Assembly: GCF_000400505.1 (NCBI RefSeq)
Contig: NZ_CM001857.1
Span: 1,492,386-1,556,385 of the forward strand
DNA length: 64,000 nt
Direction of reading: 5' to 3'
Source: Musicola paradisiaca NCPPB 2511
GTDB lineage: Bacteria > Pseudomonadota > Gammaproteobacteria > Enterobacterales > Enterobacteriaceae
Positions 46,156-58,631 of the stretch are shown here, piece after piece. Numbering within the stretch: the first letter of the stretch is position 1; each line of letters starts with the position of its first letter. The notes under the pieces were generated by a model, which was given only the letters and a program-made list of their open reading frames with translations, was not told the origin of the DNA and ran no database searches. The position numbers and the translations under genes were made by a program.

Positions 46156-47949
46156 TTATGAAGTGATGTTGATAGTTGAGGTGTCGCGATACTCAATAAT
46201 CGGGTCGACAATCTGACGTGTCGAACCGTCGGTCAGCCCGAGATCGGTCAGATGCGGCCCGGCGTTGCAGGCCAGGCAAGTGCCTTCAATCGCTTTGAAT
46301 ACCAGATACGGCGGCTGCCAGTCGACAATCTCGCCGCTGCGTTCACGCAGCGTGCGGAATTGTGCGGCCAGCTCGACGGGCGGCAGGTCGGACAACATGC
46401 CGGCGATCGGCATGGCGACGTGGGACAACACCTGCCCGTCCTGCGCCAGCGCCATGCCGCCGCCGCTGGCGATAACGGTATTGGCGGCCAGTTGCATATC
46501 GACGGGGTCGCGCCCCAACACCACCAGATTGTGGGCATCGTGGGAATAGCTGGTGGCGATGGCGCCGCGCAACTCCCCCCAACCCTCCAGCAGCGCCAGC
46601 CGAGGCGCCGCCTCATGGCGGCCGTGGCGATGCTGTACCCAAATCAGACTGAACCCCGGCGGCAGGATGACCTGCCCGTCGCGCACATCAACCTCGACGT
46701 CTCCCATTGGTGAACGAGCGCCGCGGATATGCCGCAGCGTGGCGCGGCCCTGTGTGGCGCCGGGGATGGTCATGATGAAATCACCCGTGTCGTGTGGTGT
46801 GAGGCGCAGGGTGTCCCGTGGCGGTGTGACATCGGCTGGGGCTGCGATCGGCGTAAGCAGGCGGCCGTCCTGGGCCGTCAATCGACCGGCGACGTATACC
46901 CGACGGGCGTGCAACCGCTCCAGTGAGTCGAACACCACCAGATCGGCCTGACGACCGGCGGCGATGAGCCCCAGGTCGTTGCGCTGCAAGCGGATGGCGG
47001 CGTTCAGCGTAGCGAACCGCAACACGTCCGTTGCGGGCAACCCGTGTTCGATCAGCAGATTGAGCAGGGCGATGATGCCGCCGTTTTCCAGCAACATATC
47101 GGGAGGCACGTCGTCGGTACAGACCGTAATCTGCGAAGACAGATGCGGCAGGGTCTTGAGCGCGGCGACAATCTCCGGCAGCAGGTAGGGATGAGAGCCA
47201 CGAATTTCCAGCGTCAGCCCGGCGCGCAGTTTTTCCAGCGCGTCGGCGGCGGAGGTGAGCTCGTGATCAGAGGTGACGCCGGCGGCAAGATAGGCTTGCA
47301 ATGCGGCGCCGCTCAGCCCACGGGCGTGCCCCTCGATCAGTTTTCCGCTGGCGAGCCCGGCGTTGAGGATTTCTTGCATACGCTCGCTGCCGTTCAGGAC
47401 GCCGTGCATATCCATCACTTCCGCCACGCCGGCGATTTCCGGCCAGCCCAGCATGGTGGTCATCTCATCGCCGGCAAAGTCGGCGCCGGACATCTCCAGC
47501 CCAGGGGTTGAGGGTACGCTCGACGGTGCGGCGCAGATCACGCGCAGCGGTAGATTGCGGCTGGCTTGTACTGCGTAGCGGACGCCCTCGACGCCCAGCA
47601 CGTTCGCCAGTTCATGGGGATCCCAGAATAGGGTGGTGGTGCCCTGGGCCACGACGATTTCCGCGTAGCGCGCGGGCGGCAGGTGGGAGCTTTCCACATG
47701 AACGTGCGTATCCATCAGCCCGGGGCTGATCAATAAACCGGCAAGATCGTGGATGTCAGTAGCGTGTTGCCAGGTACCGCAAGGATGCACGCTGGCGATG
47801 AGCGATCCGACGATGCCGATATCGGCATCGCGGATCTCTCCGGTGACCATATCGATCACCCTGGTGTTGGCGAGAAGTAAATCAAAGGGAATATCGCCGC
47901 GCGCGGCCTGCACCGCTCTACGACGGTTTTCGGCTGTCAATGCGGCCAT
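46156..47949 (-). CDS. ade: Adenine deaminase
   Basis: The 597-residue amidohydrolase converts adenine to hypoxanthine and ammonia with a metal centre. Motifs: the metal ligands in SPGLMDTHVHVESSHL, VVAQGTTTLFWDPHELANVLG, the ligand His in LIEGHARGLSG, ITCTDD-like VCTDDVPPDMLL, and the C-terminal Ade domain (ATSYSHDAHNLVVLGRD). Length fits bacterial Ade proteins (about 590). It forms an operon with the purine permease and diverges from a LysR gene. Confidence 0.93.
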   Translation of the reverse strand: MAALTAENRRRAVQAARGDIPFDLLLANTRVIDMVTGEIRDADIGIVGSLIASVHPCGTWQHATDIHDLAGLLISPGLMDTHVHVESSHLPPARYAEIVVAQGTTTLFWDPHELANVLGVEGVRYAVQASRNLPLRVICAAPSSVPSTPGLEMSGADFAGDEMTTMLGWPEIAGVAEVMDMHGVLNGSERMQEILNAGLASGKLIEGHARGLSGAALQAYLAAGVTSDHELTSAADALEKLRAGLTLEIRGSHPYLLPEIVAALKTLPHLSSQITVCTDDVPPDMLLENGGIIALLNLLIEHGLPATDVLRFATLNAAIRLQRNDLGLIAAGRQADLVVFDSLERLHARRVYVAGRLTAQDGRLLTPIAAPADVTPPRDTLRLTPHDTGDFIMTIPGATQGRATLRHIRGARSPMGDVEVDVRDGQVILPPGFSLIWVQHRHGRHEAAPRLALLEGWGELRGAIATSYSHDAHNLVVLGRDPVDMQLAANTVIASGGGMALAQDGQVLSHVAMPIAGMLSDLPPVELAAQFRTLRERSGEIVDWQPPYLVFKAIEGTCLACNAGPHLTDLGLTDGSTRQIVDPIIEYRDTSTINITS

Positions 47950-48075
47950 GTCGTTATCCTTAAATGTTTAACGCCGTTACTCTATTCATGGTCGGGACGA
48001 TTGCCCAGATGATTTAATTTATTGGCTGATAAGAAGGGTTTATTATCCGCTGAATAATTACCGGGAGAGAGAATA

Positions 48076-49005
48076 ATGACCGAACCCTGGCAGCGCTTGC
48101 CTGCGCTTTCGCTGAAACAGCTACAGTATTTCGTGACGCTGGCCAGATTACGTCACTTTACGGATACCGCCGACCGGCTTGCTATCAGCCAGCCCGCGCT
48201 GAGTAGCGCATTACGCCACATCGAGGCTGTATTGGGGGGGCGATTGTTTAACCGTACTGCGTCGGCGGTCACGCTGACGGCATTGGGGGCGTCGGTGCTG
48301 CCCCATGCCGAACGCATACTCAATGTGGCCCAAAGCGGCTTTGAGGACATGCGGCGGATCGCGGATAACGGTGGCGACGGCTCAGTGCGTATCGGGCTGG
48401 TGCCTTCAGTCAGTTCGCTGATGTTTCCAGATGTGCCGCGCTTGCTGGCCGAGCGTTTCCCCCGGGTGCGGGTGGAATTTCACGATCATGCCAATGACTC
48501 GCTGGTTTCGTTATTGGAAAAAGGGCGCATTGATTTTGCCATCGGCGCGCTGGATAACTCCGTGCCCTCGATACTGGAGATCCACCCCTTGCAGGAGGAT
48601 CCGTTGGTCGCGGTGATGCCTGCCGATGATGCGCTCGCCACGCCTTCCGGGCTGGATTGGCAACAGCTGGATTCGCGGGATATTGTCGTCTTCGCCAGGG
48701 GAAATGTGCGCCGTCTGGTGGTCGCGATGGCGGAAAGCGGCCGCTACAAGTTTCATGTGCGTCATGAGGTTTCGTACCTGGAAACATTATACGGGCTGGT
48801 ACGTTCCGGGCTCGCCATCGCCATCCTGCCCCGTATTTACACCACGCATCTGCATGATAATGCGTTGAGCGTGGTGCCGTTGGAACAGCCGTCGCTGACG
48901 CGCACCATTGCGCTGATGCGCAGCCGTCACGCCACCTCGCCGCTGGTCGACGCCTGTTTTCAGGCGGTGTTGTCGATGTTCGGTGATCGTAACGCTACGG
49001 AGTGA
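48076..49005 (+). CDS. LysR-family regulator, divergent from adenine deaminase
   Basis: The 309-residue protein has a LysR helix-turn-helix (LKQLQYFVTLARLRHFTDTADRLAISQPALSSALRHIE) and effector domain. GGGAGAGAGAATA precedes the ATG. The divergent position, 126 bp from the ade start, suggests that it controls the adenine operon and itself. The effector may be a purine, but this is positional inference. Confidence 0.82.
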   Translation: MTEPWQRLPALSLKQLQYFVTLARLRHFTDTADRLAISQPALSSALRHIEAVLGGRLFNRTASAVTLTALGASVLPHAERILNVAQSGFEDMRRIADNGGDGSVRIGLVPSVSSLMFPDVPRLLAERFPRVRVEFHDHANDSLVSLLEKGRIDFAIGALDNSVPSILEIHPLQEDPLVAVMPADDALATPSGLDWQQLDSRDIVVFARGNVRRLVVAMAESGRYKFHVRHEVSYLETLYGLVRSGLAIAILPRIYTTHLHDNALSVVPLEQPSLTRTIALMRSRHATSPLVDACFQAVLSMFGDRNATE

Positions 49006-49065
49006 TAACGGCATGATGTGAGGGGGATTGCGTAACCCACATGAGGCTATCCCCTCGTGCGGCCG

Positions 49066-49104
49066 GCACCGTCGGCGGAAGGCGATATGCTCCGCCGACG
49101 GTGC
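49066..49104. terminator. Strong hairpin between converging LysR and katG genes
   Basis: GCACCGTCGGCGGA (49066-49079) and TCCGCCGACGGTGC (49091-49104) form a perfect 14-bp GC-rich stem with an 11-base loop between two stop codons. There is no T-run, but it is the likely bidirectional terminator. Confidence 0.6.
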
Positions 49105-49121
49105 ACGGTGACGCCGGATGA

Positions 49122-51796
<2,675 letters not shown>

Positions 51797-53254
51797 TTAT
51801 TCCGGGCGCAGGTTGTGCCCGTGGAGTTTGCGCACGATGGTGGGTTGCGCCACGCCCAGCTTTTTCGCCACGGCGTAGGTGGTTTTGTGAGTCGCCAGCG
51901 ACTGGCGCAGCACGCACCGTTCCACCTCGTCGATAATGGTTTTCAGCGGCACGTCCATTTCCAGCATGGACTGGCAGAAGCTCTCCAGTTCGCTGGCGGG
52001 GCACTGCGACGACGTGTCCGTCGGTTGCTCGGTACGGTTGCCGAGCAACCAGTGTTCGATAGTCGTGATATCGACGAAATTTTCTTCGGCGCAGATGTAC
52101 ATGTACTCCAGAAAGTTGCGCAGCTCCCGCACATTGCCGGGCCAGACATGGCGCTTCAGGCGGTCGATGCCGTCTGCATCGAAGCGGATGATGCGCTGGT
52201 ACTGCTGGTCGAACACCCCGGAAAAAAACTCGATCAGCAACGGGATGTCTTCAGGTCTCTCACGCAGCGGCGGCAGATGCAGCGGGATGATGCTCAACCG
52301 GTAATAGAGATCGCTGCGAAACAGCCGTTGCTGAATTTTTTCCTGCAGGCTGGCGTTGGTGGCGGCGATGATCCGCACATCCAGCATGATGCTGCGAGTG
52401 CTGCCCAGCCGCTGAATTTCCTGATGTTGCAGCACGCGCAGGAGTTTGGCCTGCGCTTCCCACGGCAGCTCGCCGATTTCGTCGAGAAACAGCGTCCCTC
52501 CGTTGGCTTGTTCAAAAAAGCCCGCCTTCCCCTGGGGGGTCGCACCGGTGAACGCGCCTTTGTCGTAGCCGAACAGCTCGCTTTCCAGCAGGCTGGTCGG
52601 GATGGCGGCGCAGTTGACCTTGATAAACGGCTTGTCGGCGCGCGCGCTGAACCGTTGGATGGCGCTGGCGATCACTTCTTTGCCGGTGCCCGATTCGCCG
52701 GTGATTAACACCGGTACGTTAGTGGGCGCTATTCGGGTTAACAGTGTTCGGATGCGCTTGAGGGTATCGCTGCGGCCGATCAGCGGGATCGGCAACGTAT
52801 CGCCGGTTAGCGTGGCCTGGGAAGGGACTTTCCCCAATGAGCAGATCTGACGCAACGGGTAGTTAAAGTGAGTGTGCAGACGCTGAAAAAAAGAGTCCAC
52901 ATAGAGGATCGATACCACATGTTTCAGGGCCCGGTGCTGGTCGTAGATGGGACGGCCGGAAACAAAGGCGCTTTTCCCCGGCAGCAATGGGTGGCTGAGC
53001 AATTCGAACGCCTCCCGCCGCTCTTGCAACACCTTGGGGGTGATGGCTTGCGAGAAGCATTTCCCTTCTTTGATGATGTCCCGAACGTTGCGGCCGATAA
53101 GGTGCTCCGGATCCCACATGGGATTCTCCGCAATATAGGCGCGGTTGACATAACGGGTGATCCCCCTGGCATCGGTGACATAGATGGGACACTCCAGGTT
53201 ATCCAGGATCTCTTTGTAGTTAATGTCGCTTTCTATCATCTCTGCCATTTTCAT
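51797..53254 (-). CDS. PAS-containing sigma-54-dependent activator
   Basis: The protein of about 485 residues has an N-terminal PAS domain (about 15-120: [21 protein letters not shown]), a central AAA+ sigma-54 activation domain and a C-terminal Fis-type helix-turn-helix ([20 protein letters not shown]). The AAA+ domain has Walker A GESGTGKE, the sigma-54-contact loop [10 protein letters not shown] and Walker [12 protein letters not shown]. The frame opens with TTG at 53275; ATG 53254 is the first ATG. It diverges from the MFS-flavoprotein-porin genes. Matching elements near both sigma-54 promoters of the cassette make it their probable activator. The PAS ligand is unknown. Confidence 0.88.
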   Translation of the reverse strand: MKMAEMIESDINYKEILDNLECPIYVTDARGITRYVNRAYIAENPMWDPEHLIGRNVRDIIKEGKCFSQAITPKVLQERREAFELLSHPLLPGKSAFVSGRPIYDQHRALKHVVSILYVDSFFQRLHTHFNYPLRQICSLGKVPSQATLTGDTLPIPLIGRSDTLKRIRTLLTRIAPTNVPVLITGESGTGKEVIASAIQRFSARADKPFIKVNCAAIPTSLLESELFGYDKGAFTGATPQGKAGFFEQANGGTLFLDEIGELPWEAQAKLLRVLQHQEIQRLGSTRSIMLDVRIIAATNASLQEKIQQRLFRSDLYYRLSIIPLHLPPLRERPEDIPLLIEFFSGVFDQQYQRIIRFDADGIDRLKRHVWPGNVRELRNFLEYMYICAEENFVDITTIEHWLLGNRTEQPTDTSSQCPASELESFCQSMLEMDVPLKTIIDEVERCVLRQSLATHKTTYAVAKKLGVAQPTIVRKLHGHNLRPE

Positions 53255-53473
53255 GATTATTTTTTCTCGCAGCAAACTGTCCCCTGGCTGATAGAAAACA
53301 GTATCGTTTCACCGGCATAAAAAATGTTAAATCAGCCAGATAACTGCGACTGCGATGACATTCCATCCAGAAAGCGCAAATCGTTTCGCGATGCCCGATG
53401 CCGGTTGCATTGACCGCCGCCGTCACGGCGCCAGGCAGCAACCGCGCGCCGCTGATACGGCGGCGATAGCAAA

Positions 53474-53496
53474 TCGATACGGAATCGCATCACCCT
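53474..53496 (+). promoter_or_regulatory. Candidate upstream activator site, copy 1
   Basis: TCGATACG-N6-CATCACCCT lies 88 bases upstream of the -24/-12 promoter at 53585 and within the gap between the activator gene and its presumed target. The same 17 fixed positions with the same spacing recur at 60611-60633, beside the second sigma-54 promoter. Confidence 0.6.
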
Positions 53497-53584
53497 ACCG
53501 TCGGTGCCTGAAGCGATTGACGGTACCTGTTTTTATTTTCTTTTTAATCAATAAGTTATTTTGTTTTATCTCCCTTCGCAACAC

Positions 53585-53600
53585 TGGCATGTCCCTTGCT
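53585..53600 (+). promoter_or_regulatory. Sigma-54 (-24/-12) promoter of the MFS-flavoprotein-porin genes
   Basis: TGGCATGTCCCTTGCT matches the consensus TGGCACRNNNNTTGCW at all but one fixed position, with GG (53586-53587) and GC (53598-53599) exactly 10 bases apart. Predicted start near 53611, about 30 bases before the MFS ATG. Confidence 0.8.
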
Positions 53601-53642
53601 CAGCCCTAGACCATCGAACCCACACCCCAAGGACTCGTGCCC

Positions 53643-55028
53643 ATGAAGCTCATGTTTTGCCAACGCGGCGCCTCCGCGTATCCGCGCATGCCGATCCTGG
53701 GGGCGGCACTGACCTTTCTGATCCAGTCCAGCGACACCACGTTGCTTTATCTGGCGCTGCCGACGCTGGCGCAGACGTTTGGGGTGGCGGTGCGCGACAT
53801 GGACGCGGTGGTGCTGAGCTATCTGGCCGCCGTGGTCGTCAGTACGCCGTGTAGCGACTATCTGATGGGGCGTTGGGGGGCGGGGCGGGTTTACCGGTGG
53901 GCGCTGACGCTGTTCATGCTCGCCGCAGTGGGCAGCGCCAGCGCCACGAGCCTGGGCGCGCTCTGTCTGTGGCGCGGGTGGCAGGGGTGCGGCGGTGCGT
54001 TGATGCTGGCCTGCGCCCGGGTGATGCTGCTGCACGGCGCGGATCAACGCGAGCGGGTGCGGCGGCTCAATCAGGCCACGGCTATCGGCTTGCTGGGTAC
54101 GTTGCTTGGGCCATTAGGCGGGGCGGCCTGTTTGACGCTGCTGTCCTGGCGCGGATTGTTTCTGTTGCCGCTGCCGTTGTGTCTGCCTTGTTTGTGGCTG
54201 CCCGCTGCGCGCAGTCAGCGGCTGACAACGCCGGTTTTCGATCTGCGCGGCTATGCGCTGATCGCACCGGCATTGTTGGCGTTGCTGGTGCTGTCGACCC
54301 CGAGCGGCCAGCGTCTGCTGTCACCGGCTGTCGCGTTGCTGGCGGCGGTGATCATACCGGGCCTGGCGTTGTCTTACTGGCGGCGGAGCGGCGGGCGGCA
54401 TGACGGGATTTTCCGGTTCTCGCTGCTCCGGCGGCATAGCTATCGCGTGAGTCTGTTGGGGAATGTGCTGGTGCGTCTGTGTCTGGCGGCCGCGCCGCTG
54501 ATGTTGTCGCTGTTGTTGCAGGCCCGCGGCGCCTCGGGCGGGCAGACCGGCGCATTGGCGCTGCTGGCGTTTTCCCTCGGCGCGCTGGGGGCGCGTCTGT
54601 TCAACGGCGTCCTGCTGGCGCGTTACGGCTATCGGCGTTTACTGAGCGGGGCCAGCCTGTCGTGCGCACTGTTGCTGATCGCCGTGGCGGCGCAAGGCGC
54701 CAGCGTATCCCTGCTGTTGACGCTGACCATGATGCTGGGGCTGTGCAGCTCAATGCTCTACAACGGTCTGAATACCCTGGCGTTTCACGATCTTGACGAC
54801 CACAGCTACGGCGCGGGCAACAGCCTGCTCACGCTGGTTCAACTGATGTCCATGACATTGGGCATTTCCTTCGGTTTCCTGCTGCTGCATGCCGACGGCC
54901 TCTCTGCGTCCGGTACGCTGCCGATCGGCTACGACCGGGTATTCCGCATGATGGGCGTTGGGCTGTTGTTGTGTATCCCTCTGTTTTTTCAGCTTGAAAA
55001 ACGTATCGGCAGCACCGCGTCGTCCTGA
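53643..55028 (+). CDS. MFS transporter, EmrB/QacA (DHA2) type
   Basis: The protein of about 461 residues has roughly 13-14 hydrophobic segments and the DHA2-type start (LGAALTFLIQSSDTTLLYLALPTLAQTFGV, with the D-x-T motif in helix 1). ATG 53643 has AAGGA nine bases upstream; an in-frame GTG at 53637 is too close to it. First gene after the sigma-54 promoter and followed after 52 bases by the flavoprotein gene, so it probably moves the acceptor, its reduced product or a related metabolite. Direction of transport is not predictable. Confidence 0.8.
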   Translation: MKLMFCQRGASAYPRMPILGAALTFLIQSSDTTLLYLALPTLAQTFGVAVRDMDAVVLSYLAAVVVSTPCSDYLMGRWGAGRVYRWALTLFMLAAVGSASATSLGALCLWRGWQGCGGALMLACARVMLLHGADQRERVRRLNQATAIGLLGTLLGPLGGAACLTLLSWRGLFLLPLPLCLPCLWLPAARSQRLTTPVFDLRGYALIAPALLALLVLSTPSGQRLLSPAVALLAAVIIPGLALSYWRRSGGRHDGIFRFSLLRRHSYRVSLLGNVLVRLCLAAAPLMLSLLLQARGASGGQTGALALLAFSLGALGARLFNGVLLARYGYRRLLSGASLSCALLLIAVAAQGASVSLLLTLTMMLGLCSSMLYNGLNTLAFHDLDDHSYGAGNSLLTLVQLMSMTLGISFGFLLLHADGLSASGTLPIGYDRVFRMMGVGLLLCIPLFFQLEKRIGSTASS

Positions 55029-55080
55029 CGTGGTTCCGCCGCAAATGAAGGTATTTTTATAACGAAGAAAAGGTACTGCT

Positions 55081-56966
55081 ATGACTCATGAAAGAAAAAA
55101 ATTTGGCCCACAGCGTTATCCCGCACGGTCGGTGTTGGCCGGTCTTCTGGGCTTGTGTGTGATGGGCGCTGCTCAGGCGGAAAGCATTGCTCCCGGGGAT
55201 TACACCGGCAGCGCACAAGGTAAGGAAAGCAGCGTCAGCGTCACGCTCGGGGTGGATCAGAGCGGTAAGATCACCCACCTGTCGGTCAATGCCGACGGCG
55301 AAACGCCGGGGTTGGGGGCGTCGCCGGGCCTGAAGTCGGCAAGGCGATTCTGGATCAGCAAAGCCTGAGCGTGGACGGCATGACCGGCGCGACGGAAACC
55401 AGCAACGCGGTGAAAAAGGCCGCGGAAGCGGCGCTGGCGCAATCCGGCGCCGACGTCGGACGCTATAAACAGCAAATAGCGAAGGTCATCGGAGAAGCGC
55501 AGGAAATCACCACGGACGTGGTGGTGGTCGGCGGCGGCGCATCCGGTTCGGCGGCGGCGCTGGCCGCGGCGGAGCGCGGCGTCAAGGTGGTGGTGCTGGA
55601 AAAGGCGCCGTCGGTCGGCGGTGCGGGCAAGCTGGCGAGCGGCCTGTTTGCGGTCGGCTCGTCGCAGGAGAAGGCGAAGAAGATCAATTTCACCTCGGAT
55701 GATCTGTTCGTCCGCATGATGGATTACAACCATTACCTCTCGAATGCGGCGCTGACGCGCGCGGTGATCGACAAGTCCGCCTCAACCATCGACTGGTTGC
55801 AGAAATACGGCGTCGACACCTATCTGTCCGACAAGAATCCCCAGCAGGCTCAGGATGAGGATCCGATTCGCTGGCAGATTTACCACCACTACAAAGACAC
55901 CCGGGCCGCGTTCGACAACATGTATGCGAACCTGGCCAAAATGGGCGGCACGCTGATGACCCGGACGACCGGCCAGTCGCTTATCAAAAATGAGAACGGG
56001 GACGTCACCGGCGTGATTGCCACCAAAGCGGACGGCGGCCGTCTGACGGTGCATGCGCGTGCGGTCATCCTCGCTACCGGCGGGTTCGGCGGCAACAAGA
56101 AGATGCTGTCCGACGTGATGCTGACCGATAACATCTCGCTGCTGGCCTGGGCCAATCACGGTGAGGGTGTGAAGATGGCCTGGCAAGCCGGCGCGGCGCA
56201 GTGGAATGTTCAGTCGGCGTTGTTGCACGCCAACAAACTGGTGGGCGTGGACGCGCAGCAGGGCAGCGGTTTCAACGACAGCCCGCTGATCCGGCTGTTG
56301 AAGTCGCCGTTGCTGTGGGTTGATGTGTCCGGTCAGCGTTTTGCCGATGAGGGCCTGGTGTATGACACCGCGTACTGGTCCAACGCCAGCTACAGTGTGG
56401 GCGGCAACTATTTCATCGTGGTGGATACCCCAACGCTGAAGGCCTACAGCCAGGGTCAATTGCCGTTCGACATTTCCGGCGCGGGTGCGCCCAACCCCAC
56501 CGGTGCGGGCGATTTCGTCGCGCTGAGCGAGGCGGGCGTCAAATCGGGCAATGTCCTCAAAGGGAATACGCTGGCCGAGCTGGCGAAAAACGCCGGCATG
56601 GCGCCGGAAAAACTCTCCGCGACCATCGCGACTTACAACCAGATGGTGAAAAACAAAAAAGACACGCTCTACCTCAAGAATGCCAGGTATCTGACGTTCC
56701 CCGTCAGCACCGGGCCGTTCTACGCCTTCAAGGCGCAGGAAGTCAGCTTGAGTACGCTGGGCGGGGTGCGCGTCAACGAGCAATTACAGGCCACGGATAA
56801 GAATATTAAATCGATACCGGGTTTGTACGTGGTCGGCAACGACGCCGCCGGGTTCTATACCACGCCGGCTTATCCCCCTTATCAGGGGCTGGCGAACGGT
56901 TATGCCTTCAACACCGGACGCATCGCCGGCGAAAACGCGGCGCAGTTCGTGAAAGGGGCGAAATAA
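55081..56966 (+). pseudogene. Periplasmic FMN/FAD flavoprotein reductase, frameshifted
   Basis: A signal peptide (to GAAQA, about residue 37) is followed by an FMN-binding domain (DYTGSAQGKESSVSVTLGVD...ETPGLG) with the ApbE flavinylation motif DGMTGAT. An FAD-binding fumarate-reductase-like domain follows (TDVVVVGGGASGSAAALAAAERG...). Frame is lost at G5, 55314-55318; one more G restores PGLGGVAGPEVGKAILDQQS and a protein of about 628 residues. No CxxCH heme motif exists, unlike Shewanella flavocytochrome c. The fumarate-site motif HGxNRLGGN is replaced by YPPYQGLANGYAFNTGRIAGE, so fumarate is unlikely to be the substrate. A base-calling error is the likely cause of the shift. Confidence 0.82.
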
Positions 56967-57200
56967 CGCTAACCGGGCGGCGGGGTGGCGCGTTGCGGGC
57001 GCCATCCTGACGCCCTGGCCCTGATGATGGTTCCTGCTTGCCTGGCGGATGTGCTCTGGCGGGAGCGTGATGCATTTGCCGAGCGCCTCCCCCGTTGGCG
57101 CACACCCGGTCTGTTCGTCGCGGCGTCGGGCGGGCGCATTCATTCAGGGCTTTTGACGCAAGCGGTTCCGGCCTGGTTCGGAACGAAAAGGATAATGACG

Positions 57201-58586
57201 ATGAAAAAGACATTATTAGAATATTTTGCCTCTCTGGTTTCACCCGCTGCTTATTATTCCTCCGCCTTGTTGTTATGGCCCGCCTGCAGCATTGCCGCCG
57301 GCGACGCACCCCTGAGCGAAACCGGGGAATGGCTGGAACAGCACGGCGTCGGCGTGCATTTGCAGGCGAGCCAATTTTATTTCACCAACCCCAGCGCCGG
57401 TTTGCAGACGCATGAGTCGGAAGCCTTGACCATGCTGTTTGCCGGCGCGGATGTCGATTTGGAACGGATGAACCTGATCCCCGGCGGCAAGGTGCACTTT
57501 TTGCAGCTGTGGGTGCCGTTCAGCCACAACTGGGATTACGGCACCCAGGTCGGGGATACGCTGGTGGGGAATCCGCCGCCCTATATTCCCCAGACTGCGC
57601 ACCTGATGCGTTTTACCTATGAACAGACCTGGGGTGTTGATGATCGCTACTCGCTGGAGTTCGGCAAAAGCAACCCGGGTATGTATTTCGGCACGCCGCA
57701 GTGCGACTCCCCAATGGCCTGTGTGAATACGCTGTTGGTCAATTCGGTCGGGTATTCCGCCATGCCGTACTCCGGCTGGGGGGCGCGTATGGCCTGGCGT
57801 GCGACGCCGCAACTCACGGCCGGCGTCGGCGGATGGCGTACCTATCGGGGCTATCCGTTTACCAACGGCTGGGAAGAAGGATTCCGGGGCGACGGCAAAG
57901 GGGAAAACGCGCTGCTGGCGGCCAACCTGGTCAGCCGTCAGGACTGGCGCGACGCACGCTATCCGCTGAACTGGGAACTGATGGCGACGCATAGCTTCCG
58001 CAGCTACAACGAGCCTTATTACACCGTGAACGGTACGTCGCAGGTGACGGACGGCAGCGCGGCGGCCCGCCGTGATTCCGGCGTCAGCGCGTTGTACGTC
58101 GGCGCTAAAAAAGCGCTCTGGCGCCAGGACGGCGGGCGTGATGCCGATAACCGGCACCCGACGGCGATCAGCGGCTATGCGGATATGACCTATCTGCTTA
58201 ACGAGCAGGTGGATAACGGGCTGGGGTCGCTGTTGCATACCGGTCTGATCCTGTCTTCGCCCTGGGCGTCTCGCCCGCTCGACAGTTACAGCCTGAACGT
58301 CAGTTGGCTGCGTTTAACCAGCGACGAACAGCGCTTTCTGACCGATGCATTCCACAGCGCCGGAGGGCGCGGCTGGTCGCCGGATCGCAATCAATATCAG
58401 GCGAGCCTGACCGCCAATCTGTTCCTGACCCCGGATGTTGAGCTACAGCTCATCGGTTCGCGCACCTGGAAGATGAACAACTGGGGCAATCCCTACACCA
58501 GTTTGATCCCGCAAAATGGCTGGTCGTTTGTGATCCAGGCCAACCTGTATCTGGATACCCTGCTGGGGCTGACCCCCAGACGTTAA
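57201..58586 (+). CDS. OprB-family carbohydrate-selective porin-like protein
   Basis: The protein of about 461 residues has a signal peptide (to about ACSIAA) and the OprB beta-barrel pattern: alternating aromatic strands, VHLQASQFYFTNPSAG near the N-terminus, LEFGKSNPGMYFG, a conserved Cys pair (TPQCDSPMACVN) and strand endings such as ELQLIGSRTWKMNNWGNP, with a C-terminal strand close to the end. It is an outer-membrane channel. ATG 57201 is eight bases after AAGGA; the frame's earlier part (from 56985) is not coding-like. It follows the flavoprotein gene by 234 bases and is probably in the same transcript, admitting the substrate to the periplasm. Confidence 0.75.
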   Translation: MKKTLLEYFASLVSPAAYYSSALLLWPACSIAAGDAPLSETGEWLEQHGVGVHLQASQFYFTNPSAGLQTHESEALTMLFAGADVDLERMNLIPGGKVHFLQLWVPFSHNWDYGTQVGDTLVGNPPPYIPQTAHLMRFTYEQTWGVDDRYSLEFGKSNPGMYFGTPQCDSPMACVNTLLVNSVGYSAMPYSGWGARMAWRATPQLTAGVGGWRTYRGYPFTNGWEEGFRGDGKGENALLAANLVSRQDWRDARYPLNWELMATHSFRSYNEPYYTVNGTSQVTDGSAAARRDSGVSALYVGAKKALWRQDGGRDADNRHPTAISGYADMTYLLNEQVDNGLGSLLHTGLILSSPWASRPLDSYSLNVSWLRLTSDEQRFLTDAFHSAGGRGWSPDRNQYQASLTANLFLTPDVELQLIGSRTWKMNNWGNPYTSLIPQNGWSFVIQANLYLDTLLGLTPRR

Positions 58587-58631
58587 GGACGTTGCCCGCC
58601 GCATCAGCATATCGATGCGGCGGGACGTGCC

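Noticed and set aside
47950..48075. Possible purine riboswitch upstream of adenine deaminase
   Set aside because: The 126-bp gap is too short and shows no purine-aptamer-like core; a divergent LysR regulator explains control better.
56985..57200. Longer start for the OprB-like porin
   Set aside because: The added 72 residues hide the signal peptide, and AAGGA supports ATG 57201.
56967..57200. A third sigma-54 promoter ahead of the porin
   Set aside because: Candidate GG and GC pairs were 9 or fewer bases apart, not 10.
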